Source: JBAYNS01 sp041678625 (GTDB lineage: Bacteria; Patescibacteriota; Gracilibacteria; Peribacterales; Peribacteraceae). Taken from it: 8,713 nt of DNA. The notes beneath the pieces were generated by a model. That model was not told where the DNA came from. It saw only the letters and a program-made list of their open reading frames with translations, and made no database searches. Numbering within the stretch: position 1 is the stretch's first letter; every line of letters begins with the position of its first letter. The position numbers and the translations under genes are program-made. Below are positions 1 through 5,841 of the stretch, in pieces. The DNA lies in assembly GCA_041678625.1 (NCBI GenBank), contig JBAYNS010000039.1, positions 1-8,713 on the forward strand, given 5' to 3'.

Positions 1-1749
1 GGGATGATTTGGGACATGGACAAGCGCCTGCTCACCGCTGCTGTACTGAGTGCTCTCGTGCCGAGCATCGTGCCATTCGTAAACGCCTATATCTACAAAC
101 TTGTCATTGATGCAATCATTGCTGGTCTCAGTGACCCTGCTGCAATCAATATGCAGCATTTGGTCATGTTGCTCATCACGCGTATTGCAACGTACTTCAT
201 CCAGGATGCCTCGTTCAGTACACAAGGCTTTGTGGAGCGGTTGCTGTGGACAAAGTTTCCCATTTACCTAAATAAGAAGCTCTTTGGTCACATAGCCGAG
301 CTGGACATCGAGAACTTTGAAGATCCAGCGTTTCGCGACCGCCTAGAGAAAGTGCGTGATTCTTGGTATCGGCCGCAAAATCTCATCACGGGCATGCTGT
401 TTGCGCTCCAGAGCCTCGTGCAGTTTCTCATCGCGTTCGTCGCGATGCTCACGCTGAACTGGATGCTCGTGCTGCCCATTGCGCTGATTGCCATTCCTGA
501 ATTCCTCTATCGGCTCTATGAGTCGCAATCTGCCTGGTCGATTTGGGACTGGCACAGCCCCCGCAAAAAGCGGTATTCCTACTTGTCGCATATGCTGCAG
601 GATGCGCAGAGCATTAAAGAGATGCGTATTTTCCGCCTTGCCCCGCTGTTTGTGCAGCAGACAACGGCAGTGCAGGAAGAGTTTTATGAAGACAACAAAG
701 GCCTCTCAATGAGGGCATATATTTTTCGCCTCATATTCAACGCACTTTCGACAGCCGTATTCGTCGGTATAGAAGTCTACGTTATTGTGCTCGCCTTTGT
801 ACGAAGGGTAACTGTCGGTGACATCAGCTTTTACACGCAGGTCGTGAGCAACTTCCAGAACGGTTTGGGCGGGCTGCTGCGCAACATGAATGATGTCTTC
901 GAAGCCAGCTTGTATGTGAAGAGCTTTTTTGAGGTTATGGACGCCCCCGCAGTTATGTCATCGGCGCAGAACGCCACCGTGCTCGAACTTACTCAATCAC
1001 CATCCATCACCTTTGATCATGTGTCGTTCCGGTACCCTGGAATGGATCACGATGTTCTGAATGACTTCAATCTCAAAATTTCCCCCAGAGAGAAAGTAGC
1101 ACTCGTCGGTGAAAACGGCGCGGGGAAGACAACCATCATCAAGCTTCTTGCCCGGTTCTACGATCCGACGAGCGGTCGCATTCTCGTGAACGGCACAGAT
1201 CTTCGTGATCTGGAGCTCGACAGCTGGCACAGACAGCTGGCAATCCTGTTCCAGGACTTTAACCGGTACGAAGACACCGCGAAGCAAAACATCTACTTCG
1301 GCAATGTGTTGCGCAATATGGACATGAAGGACATCGAAAAGGCGGCAGTCGATGCGGGTGCGAATGCCATGATCGATGCTCTAGAGAAGGGGTATGACCA
1401 GATGCTCGGTCGCATGTTCGAATCCGGCGAAGAGCTATCCGTCGGGCAGTGGCAGAAAATCGCGCTTGCACGGGCATATTACCGCAATGCACCGGTTCTT
1501 ATTCTTGATGAACCAACTGCAGCCATCGATGCGAAGGCCGAGGCGGAGATCTTCACACGTGTCGAAGAACTGAGCAGAGACAAAACCGTCATCTTAATTT
1601 CGCACCGCTTCTCTACCGTGCGCATGGCGGATCGCATCATTGTCATTAACGAGGGAGAGCTCTTCGAACAAGGATCGCATGAAGAGTTGATGCGACAGAA
1701 AGGAGTGTATGCGGAACTCTTTAGCTTGCAGGCAAAAGGGTATCAATAG
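1..1749 (+). CDS. ABC exporter half-transporter, fused permease and ATPase (5' end probably outside window)
   Basis: A membrane half-transporter that would dimerise and use ATP to export a lipid, peptide or drug; the substrate cannot be read from the sequence. Counting from the ATG at base 4, residues 1-310 form the membrane part, with hydrophobic spans near 12-38, 50-66, 133-168 and 245-266. Residues 330-581 form the ATPase: Walker A GENGAGKTT (369-377), Q-loop Gln417, signature LSVGQ (479-483, a variant of LSGGQ), Walker B VLILDEPTAAID (498-509) with catalytic Glu503, and the switch His534 (ISHRF). All catalytic residues are present, so it should be active. The frame is open to the window edge. 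The first residues (MIWDMDKRLL) read like the inside of the usual cytoplasmic N-terminus, so the true start is probably upstream. There is no clear terminator after the TAG stop. The exporter class is certain; its subfamily is not. Confidence 0.93.
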   Translation, partial: GMIWDMDKRLLTAAVLSALVPSIVPFVNAYIYKLVIDAIIAGLSDPAAINMQHLVMLLITRIATYFIQDASFSTQGFVERLLWTKFPIYLNKKLFGHIAELDIENFEDPAFRDRLEKVRDSWYRPQNLITGMLFALQSLVQFLIAFVAMLTLNWMLVLPIALIAIPEFLYRLYESQSAWSIWDWHSPRKKRYSYLSHMLQDAQSIKEMRIFRLAPLFVQQTTAVQEEFYEDNKGLSMRAYIFRLIFNALSTAVFVGIEVYVIVLAFVRRVTVGDISFYTQVVSNFQNGLGGLLRNMNDVFEASLYVKSFFEVMDAPAVMSSAQNATVLELTQSPSITFDHVSFRYPGMDHDVLNDFNLKISPREKVALVGENGAGKTTIIKLLARFYDPTSGRILVNGTDLRDLELDSWHRQLAILFQDFNRYEDTAKQNIYFGNVLRNMDMKDIEKAAVDAGANAMIDALEKGYDQMLGRMFESGEELSVGQWQKIALARAYYRNAPVLILDEPTAAIDAKAEAEIFTRVEELSRDKTVILISHRFSTVRMADRIIVINEGELFEQGSHEELMRQKGVYAELFSLQAKGYQ

Positions 1750-1907
1750 ATTTCCACCTTCGAGAACGCGCCACATTCAGAACCACTTCTTCATTTTTGG
1801 AGCAGAATTGTTCCTTTATCTTCTCCCGATTGGTTTCCAGTGCAAAGATACGCATGAGGCTTTTCATGGTACCCGCGCAAGTGCCCGAAAGAAAGTTGCC
1901 GTCCGTC

Positions 1908-1936
1908 TTTCCAGAAGCAAGTGCGCTCCTTATACT
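1908..1936 (+). promoter_or_regulatory. Probable promoter of tRNA-Glu
   Basis: A -35-like TTTCCA (1908-1913, 4/6 to consensus) is followed by a 17-base spacer and a -10 TATACT (1931-1936, 5/6). Transcription would begin near 1943, a few bases before the tRNA 5' end at 1950. The position and spacing fit a stable-RNA promoter. It is the only such pair I see in the 1750-1949 gap. Confidence 0.55.
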
Positions 1937-1949
1937 GCCCACGCATATC

Positions 1950-2024
1950 GCCGCCATCGTCTAGCGGTTAGGACGCCAGGTTCTCATCCTGGTAACCGGG
2001 GTTCGATTCCCCGTGGCGGTACCA
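1950..2024 (+). tRNA. tRNA-Glu (anticodon CTC), with encoded CCA
   Basis: A full cloverleaf can be folded by hand. The acceptor strand GCCGCCA (1950-1956) pairs with TGGCGGT (2014-2020), with a G-U pair at 1-72. The D arm lies at 1959-1975. The anticodon stem CCAGG/CCTGG encloses the loop TTCTCAT (1981-1987) with anticodon CTC at 1983-1985, which reads GAG. The variable loop is TAAC, four bases as is usual in bacterial tRNA-Glu. The T arm is CGGGG-TTCGATT-CCCCG, followed by discriminator A and a genome-encoded CCA. The G-U closing pair is mildly unusual. Its 3' half (1981-2024) is repeated in diverged form at 3709-3752, on the far side of the CheD-like gene pair. The - strand gene beyond it ends only 13 bases away. 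Confidence 0.96.
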
Positions 2025-2037
2025 ATCACGAAAATTA

Positions 2038-3339
2038 TCATCGAGCTGGAGACGAATAAAGCTTCTGTTCCTCCTTGAAACAGTATTGATACATAAGGAC
2101 ATCTTCAATATAAGCATAATCAATAGATCTTTGTTCTTCACTTAAGTCATTGTACTCAAGAGAAGGACCGCCGCCTTTCATCTGATCAGGTCGGTATCGA
2201 CGGACTGTAGGATCACAAAGGATCATTACTCTCAACTGTCTGACTATGTTGTAAATCAGTTGAGCAGCACGTTCCTTTCGGGCTTCCGGAGAGGGATTTG
2301 TTGCACAGAACGTTCTAAACTCCTCTCGTGCACGGTCGAAGAGATGATCCTGGTTCCTTTCAACAATCTTATAGAGTGAAGCCATCAATGCACGACCACG
2401 CTTTACCCGTGCGAGCCGGAGTTCGGGTGTACAGCTATAATCGAATGGATCACGCTTTTCTCCAATTATACCGAGCCTGTACTCACAGACCCTTAGATTG
2501 TGATCAAGAACCAGTGTGTGTTGAAGTGTATCGGAGGCTCTCCGCGGATGACCGTTCATGCAGATGATATTTTCGCCATATCGCCCGTTACTACCACTAG
2601 ACGGTACGAAACTGACCTGCGACATGCCACCTCCAAGTATTCGAATTGCATCAAAAATTTTGTAGGGAGTAAAAAAACCTTTTGAATTACCTTCCACAAT
2701 CACAAATTCCGCATTCTGCACATCAAATCCATGTGTCACTAAATCATTGCGTATTTTCATAATATCCTCCTCTTTCCTATCCCTTTCGAATTCGGTAGGC
2801 GTTACATGTGCCAAGTATTGGAGGTTTTTTTTGCGATCGATAATGATGAGCCCAGCACACCCGTTCATTCCAATTGTATAAAGTGGTTGATCCAATGGTG
2901 CAACCTTGGCAGCACTCAGACCCCAGTCCACATATTGCTTCTTTGTGTACCCCGGGATAGTGTCAGTAGTTACCGGTTCAATGGCCTGCATAGTACACAC
3001 TGTGAGAAATTCCTTTCCACGAGGAGATTCTGGGATACCAGGCGATTCATCCGCTTTCAGAGTCTTCATCCGCTCTTCCCACATACGTGCAATCACATCG
3101 AGCTTATTTATGTTGATAGTGAGAAGATTTAGCTTTGCTGAATCTAGACGTTGGATGTATTCCTCCAAGTACTTTATCTTCTCTTCTCGCTTGGGGAGCG
3201 TCGGATTTACCTCACAGAATATGCGTATCCTCTTAAGGCTGTACTCCAAGTCTTTCAATCTTTGATGTGCGACTTCATCCAGATCTTTGAACCAAGTCTG
3301 TCCTTGTTCGATTGCCCGCTTTGGAACTTTTTCACTCAC
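2038..3339 (-). CDS. Putative CheD-like cysteine amidohydrolase with helical arms, 433 aa
   Basis: I recognise no full-length family. Residues about 138-265 read as a CheD-like domain. CheD proteins deamidate glutamines on chemoreceptors. The segment YTIGMNGCAG has Thr155 and Cys161, and LAHVTP has His178; the offsets -6 and +17 from the cysteine equal those of Thr21, Cys27 and His44 in Thermotoga maritima CheD as I recall them. Further matches follow in order: a helix, an EGNSKGFF segment, a second helix ending in GG, and a GSNGRYG turn before the last strand. Residues 1-100 and 305-370 are charged and helical, and share the motif R-x-F-C-x-x-N-P (39-46 and 342-349). CheD is normally about 160 aa, so the arms are extra. 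No signal peptide or membrane span is visible. The start is GTG, overlapping the upstream stop as GTGA, with no Shine-Dalgarno site, so translation is probably coupled. Domain call likely; substrate unknown. Confidence 0.72.
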   Translation of the reverse strand: MSEKVPKRAIEQGQTWFKDLDEVAHQRLKDLEYSLKRIRIFCEVNPTLPKREEKIKYLEEYIQRLDSAKLNLLTININKLDVIARMWEERMKTLKADESPGIPESPRGKEFLTVCTMQAIEPVTTDTIPGYTKKQYVDWGLSAAKVAPLDQPLYTIGMNGCAGLIIIDRKKNLQYLAHVTPTEFERDRKEEDIMKIRNDLVTHGFDVQNAEFVIVEGNSKGFFTPYKIFDAIRILGGGMSQVSFVPSSGSNGRYGENIICMNGHPRRASDTLQHTLVLDHNLRVCEYRLGIIGEKRDPFDYSCTPELRLARVKRGRALMASLYKIVERNQDHLFDRAREEFRTFCATNPSPEARKERAAQLIYNIVRQLRVMILCDPTVRRYRPDQMKGGGPSLEYNDLSEEQRSIDYAYIEDVLMYQYCFKEEQKLYSSPAR

Positions 3340-3605
3340 AGAAGTTGTTTGTCGATAAATGCCATATCACTGGTCTGCTCGGCGGATTCAAGATCCAATT
3401 TCCACTTATGTTCGAGCTGTCGTACGAATGCAGCTTGTGTGCGATTGAAATCGAATTGTTCTTCGACGAATCTGAGCAGTTCTTGTTCTATTTCTTTTCT
3501 TGTCACCGATGAAGATTCCCCAATTGTGATGAATCGCCATTTCAAATTATCTGGGAGATTCGGTATCGCAGAAACCATTTGCGTGAACGATTGTTTGTTT
3601 AACAT
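3336..3605 (-). CDS. Small unknown protein, first gene of the CheD-like operon (89 aa)
   Basis: I do not recognise this protein. It is soluble, with no signal peptide or membrane span, and is rich in charged residues. Its C-terminal half (from SVTRKEIEQELLRF on) looks like two amphipathic helices, and FDFNRTQAAFVRQLEHKWKL is its most distinctive segment. Its TGA stop overlaps the GTG start of the 433-aa gene by four bases, so the two are probably made in fixed ratio and may act as partners. I chose the ATG at 3605-3603. A longer reading from TTG at 3641 would start inside the -35 box of the promoter, whereas the ATG lies seven bases after the -10 box. Possible roles include a regulator, an adaptor or an inhibitor of the CheD-like enzyme; none can be shown from sequence. 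An alternative, that it is the N-terminus of the 433-aa protein cut off by a frameshift, is less likely because the GTGA junction is so clean. Confidence 0.7.
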   Translation of the reverse strand: MLNKQSFTQMVSAIPNLPDNLKWRFITIGESSSVTRKEIEQELLRFVEEQFDFNRTQAAFVRQLEHKWKLDLESAEQTSDMAFIDKQLL

Positions 3606-3612
3606 ATTATCA

Positions 3613-3641
3613 ATAATAACATTATATTGCACTATAGTCAA
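3613..3641 (-). promoter_or_regulatory. Strong leaderless promoter of the CheD-like operon
   Basis: Read on the - strand, TTGACT (3641-3636, 5/6) is followed by exactly 17 bases and TATTAT (3618-3613, 5/6). Seven bases later comes the ATG at 3605, so the transcript would start at or next to the start codon. There is no Shine-Dalgarno site. A second -10-like TATAAT (3626-3621) lies in the spacer but has no partner -35. Confidence 0.72.
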
Positions 3642-3694
3642 TTCATTCCCAATCTAACGACCTGAGCGTGAGCTAAACGGAGGTGTCAAATAAC

Positions 3695-3720
3695 CTTCTC
3701 ATTGTTTCTTCTCATCTTTG
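3695..3720 (+). repeat. Imperfect 13-bp tandem repeat carrying the tRNA-Glu anticodon-loop sequence
   Basis: CTTCTCATTGTTT (3695-3707) is followed directly by CTTCTCATCTTTG (3708-3720), with 10 of 13 bases identical. The shared core TTCTCAT is the anticodon loop of tRNA-Glu(CTC). The second unit runs into the tRNA-like 3' half. This may be slippage at a recombination junction, or chance in a pyrimidine-rich tract. Confidence 0.5.
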
Positions 3721-3752
3721 TAACGGGGGTTCGATTCCCCCACGGGCTGCCA
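3709..3752 (+). pseudogene. tRNA-Glu-like 3' half (no 5' half)
   Basis: The order of parts is the anticodon loop TTCTCAT, five bases CTTTG, the variable loop TAAC, a T arm GGGGG-TTCGATT-CCCCC, an acceptor strand ACGGGCT, a discriminator G and CCA. This copies the layout of the intact tRNA-Glu at 1950-2024, with 35 of 44 bases equal. A discriminator G is common in bacterial tRNA-Glu. The matching 5' parts, an acceptor AGCCCGT, a D arm and an anticodon-stem strand CAAAG, are not found upstream, so it cannot fold as a tRNA. It is best read as the remnant of a second tRNA-Glu gene or an attachment-site copy. An intron-split tRNA with a distant 5' exon is possible but unsupported. Confidence 0.75.
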
Positions 3753-3782
3753 TTGTATATTCCTACATCTTTTGTGTAAGAT
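3753..3782 (+). promoter_or_regulatory. Weak candidate promoter for the flavoprotein operon
   Basis: TTGTAT (3753-3758) and TAAGAT (3777-3782, 4/6) are 18 bases apart. The GTG start at 3792 follows nine bases later. The match is modest, but the short distance to the start resembles the other leaderless genes in this window, and no Shine-Dalgarno site is present. Confidence 0.3.
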
Positions 3783-3791
3783 CCTTCTCCT

Positions 3792-5063
3792 GTGTCTAAC
3801 AATACTATTAGTGATACATCATTGGATGGTCTGCGGGTTCCGGTATTCCAATCCCAAGCAGAGAAAGAGGAATTCCTGCAGGCGATGTATGCAGGAGAGG
3901 TTCCTGTCCCCCTTATATGCCAGGCAATGGGAGTGGATTTTACCGATGAAGAATATGTGTCGGAGGCGATCAGGCTCCAATGCATTGGCACTCTTTCTGC
4001 CGCCGCTCCGGGTTTTGAAGTGGTTACACGGGATATGCGGCATCTGACTCAGGCGCAGAGAAGAGACATATTTCTGGGTGCCAATGATAAAAGGGCAAAC
4101 GAGCAAGTTGCCTCTGTACGGGAACGACATCCGTTGGGATTGCTTGGAGGAAATGTCATGAAAAAACTCACAGGTTTTTCCCGTTCAGTGGATGTGTATG
4201 GCAATTCCCATGGGGTAGATATTCTGGCTGCGGGAGCGGGAATTTTGGATGAGGCTGACCTGCGTCAGGCACAGCAATATCCGGGAATGGAAATTATGCC
4301 CATTGTATCTTCTTCTACTGCTGCACGGTGGATTATGCGCGTGGCAAAACGATTGAAAATGAAAATAAAAATGCTTCTTGTAGAACTCCCCGATAAAGCC
4401 GGCGGGCACCTGGGCGCCAATAATGCAGAGGCGGCCAATAAAACAGAAGATTTTGATCCAGTTGCAATACGGGAAGGCATCAGAAAGTTTGCTCCTGATA
4501 CTCCCGTGGTGCTTGCCGGAGGCATTGCGTATCGTGATCAGATTCAGGATGCACTGAACATGGGATATCAGGGTGTTGGCATAGGCATTCGCGGCTTATT
4601 AACCAAAGAATCGAAATTATCCGATGAGATTATTACGAGCGTGTATCTCAATCCTCAATACAATGTTGTAACAAACGACAGGAGTCCCACGGGTTACCCG
4701 GGCAGATACTTAGATACCCCGGAGTTTGCACGCACACCAGAGGAACGTATTGCGTATGCGCAGTTCGCGGTACAGAATTGTGTTTCCTGCATTGCGCCTG
4801 GCGAATGTCATTTTCTGAAGAATGCCAAAGATCCACATGACAAGCATTTTTGCATTGGACAGGATTTACCAAGAACGCGGCGCGGAGAATCGGGCGGCAT
4901 TTGTTTTGTGAGTACAGAGAGAGATCGCATCATGCACGATCCGATTTATAGTGACGAACAAGGAAATCCGCGCGTTCCCAGTCTGGAAGAAGCGATTGAT
5001 TTCATGCTGACGCATGATGCTCCGCCCTGGCCGGAAAAATCAGAGGAGAAAGGTTATTCATAG
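3792..5063 (+). CDS. Nitronate monooxygenase-family FMN oxidoreductase with Cys-rich tail
   Basis: A cytoplasmic flavoprotein of the 2-nitropropane dioxygenase / nitronate monooxygenase group, a TIM barrel binding FMN. The family oxidises alkyl nitronates, but many members have other or unknown substrates. Seen in the sequence: GGNVM near 119, a His-Gly-Val-Asp segment at 140-143, GGHLG at 204-208 (the usual catalytic-histidine motif), and phosphate-binding strands VVLAGGIA (239-246) and GVGIGIRGLL (261-270). The tail (residues 330-371) contains Cys330, 333, 339, 354 and 371 in a C-x2-C-x5-C arrangement, more than the simplest family members carry and possibly a metal site. At 423 aa it is longer than the usual 310-360. 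The start is GTG: an in-frame stop lies at 3777-3779 and no other start lies between. The downstream hydrolase begins 44 bases after the TAG stop. The family is clear; the substrate is not. Confidence 0.87.
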   Translation: MSNNTISDTSLDGLRVPVFQSQAEKEEFLQAMYAGEVPVPLICQAMGVDFTDEEYVSEAIRLQCIGTLSAAAPGFEVVTRDMRHLTQAQRRDIFLGANDKRANEQVASVRERHPLGLLGGNVMKKLTGFSRSVDVYGNSHGVDILAAGAGILDEADLRQAQQYPGMEIMPIVSSSTAARWIMRVAKRLKMKIKMLLVELPDKAGGHLGANNAEAANKTEDFDPVAIREGIRKFAPDTPVVLAGGIAYRDQIQDALNMGYQGVGIGIRGLLTKESKLSDEIITSVYLNPQYNVVTNDRSPTGYPGRYLDTPEFARTPEERIAYAQFAVQNCVSCIAPGECHFLKNAKDPHDKHFCIGQDLPRTRRGESGGICFVSTERDRIMHDPIYSDEQGNPRVPSLEEAIDFMLTHDAPPWPEKSEEKGYS

Positions 5064-5107
5064 GAGCAAAGCGGAATGATTCAGGGAGCAATCTTGTTCT
5101 ATGAACA

Positions 5108-5698
5108 ATGCAGCATTTTCCTTATGATACAAATATGGATACAGCGAACGTGAATATCATCTTTCTGCATGGCAATAACGGCGGGCAGGACGAAGGAGGT
5201 AAGGGGAGTGATTACTGGTTTCCTTCTGCACAAAAGGAATTTGAGAAACGGGGATTGCGGGCCGTTGCCAAAGATTTTCCTGATCCAAAAATTGCACACA
5301 TGAATATCTGGCTGCCATTTCTTAAAGAAGAGTGCGGCGCCAATGAACATTCCATCCTGATCGGGCACAGTTCCGGCGCGATTGCTGCTATGCGCTATGC
5401 AGAAAAAAATAAAATTCTCGGTTCGGTGCTCGTTGGTGCGTACTACACGGATACGGGGGATGAATATGAGCGCATGAGCGGGTACTTTGATGAGAAATGG
5501 AACTGGCCTTCTATCAGAAAAAATCAACAGTGGATTATTCAATTTGCTTCCACGGATGATCCGTTTTTCCCCATTGAGGAGCCCAGATTTGTCAGCAAGC
5601 AACTACAAACGCAATATCATGAATTCACAGAGAGAGGACACTTCTTCGATTGTGAATTCCCGGAGCTTGTGGAAGAGGTGATGCAGAAGCTTGCCTGA
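5108..5698 (+). CDS. RBBP9/YdeN-type alpha/beta serine hydrolase
   Basis: A small cytoplasmic hydrolase, 196 aa, matching the usual 180-200 for this family. The first strand IIFLHGNNG (17-25) carries the oxyanion-loop HG. The nucleophile is Ser88 in GHSSG (86-90). The acid is in STDDPFFP (148-155), most likely Asp151, and the base is His178 in RGHFF. All three lie in the standard order, so the enzyme should be active, probably as an esterase or peptidase-like serine hydrolase with unknown substrate. It follows the flavoprotein by 44 bases and is probably co-transcribed with it. The ATG at 5108 has no good Shine-Dalgarno site; GGGAG near 5082-5086 is too far away. The in-frame ATG at 5135 is an alternative that would remove nine poorly conserved residues. 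The gene converges on uvrC across the palindromic element. Confidence 0.9.
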   Translation: MQHFPYDTNMDTANVNIIFLHGNNGGQDEGGKGSDYWFPSAQKEFEKRGLRAVAKDFPDPKIAHMNIWLPFLKEECGANEHSILIGHSSGAIAAMRYAEKNKILGSVLVGAYYTDTGDEYERMSGYFDEKWNWPSIRKNQQWIIQFASTDDPFFPIEEPRFVSKQLQTQYHEFTERGHFFDCEFPELVEEVMQKLA

Positions 5699-5714
5699 CA
5701 ATTTTCTTGCTTAT

Positions 5715-5841
5715 TAGGGAACTTCTGAAGAACTTTGGCTTCTGTCATGGTGAGGTCGCTCGAACCATGCACAGAAGACAAAATGTCTATCCTTCGAGCG
5801 GCCTCAGGATGACATTTTGGTAGTTCTTCAGAGGTTCTCTA
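5715..5841. repeat. 127-bp palindromic MITE/REP-like element, Y-shaped fold
   Basis: Terminal inverted repeats of 20 bp, TAGGGAACTTCTGAAGAACT at 5715-5734 and its near-complement at 5822-5841, match at 18 of 20. Both mismatches would be G-U pairs in + strand RNA. They enclose two hairpins. Hairpin 1 spans 5739-5777 (about 16 pairs, one bulged C and a GA bulge). Hairpin 2 spans 5779-5819 (about 17 pairs with small bulges). The inner halves of the two hairpins are inverted copies of each other (19 of 22). No T-run follows, so it is not a standard intrinsic terminator. It lies between convergent genes and could still end transcription in both directions. The right end contains the uvrC TAG stop. 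No coding capacity and no clear target duplication beyond TA. Confidence 0.8.

Larger units (their letters stand above)
1981..3752. mobile_element. Possible tRNA-bounded integrated element (no integrase)
   Basis: Two 44-base segments in the same orientation, 1981-2024 and 3709-3752, bound this stretch. Each runs from the tRNA-Glu anticodon loop to CCA, and they match at 35 of 44 positions by hand alignment. The anticodon loop to 3' end is a classic attachment-site location for tRNA-targeting integrases. Inside are only the two coupled - strand genes, and the interior looks more AT-rich than the flanking genes. Against simple integration, no integrase or recombinase is present, and the acceptor strand of the right copy would not pair with the left tRNA's 5' strand. 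It could instead be an old, decayed island, or the remnant of a tandem tRNA pair split by an insertion. The boundaries are real repeats; the mobile interpretation is an inference. Confidence 0.35.

Noticed and set aside
1721..1957. 78-codon reading frame on the - strand after the ABC exporter
   Set aside because: It overlaps the 3' end of the ABC gene and the 5' end of tRNA-Glu, contains the tRNA promoter, and has no promoter of its own.
1709..2059. 116-codon + strand frame
   Set aside because: It reads straight through the tRNA-Glu gene and has no protein-like composition.
3330..3345. Frameshift splitting one gene into the 89-aa and 433-aa frames
   Set aside because: The junction is an exact GTGA stop-start overlap typical of coupled genes, and no slippery run is present. 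Not fully excluded without homologues.
3606..3641. TTG start that would lengthen the small operon protein to 101 aa
   Set aside because: The TTG is part of the -35 hexamer TTGACT, so it would lie upstream of the transcript start.
3655..3720. Complete tRNA ending at 3752, possibly class II with a long variable arm
   Set aside because: No strand complementary to the acceptor ACGGGCT is found at a suitable distance, and the D arm and anticodon stem do not form.
5101..5127. Eight-codon upstream frame overlapping the hydrolase start
   Set aside because: Too short and without supporting signals; overlap by chance is likely.
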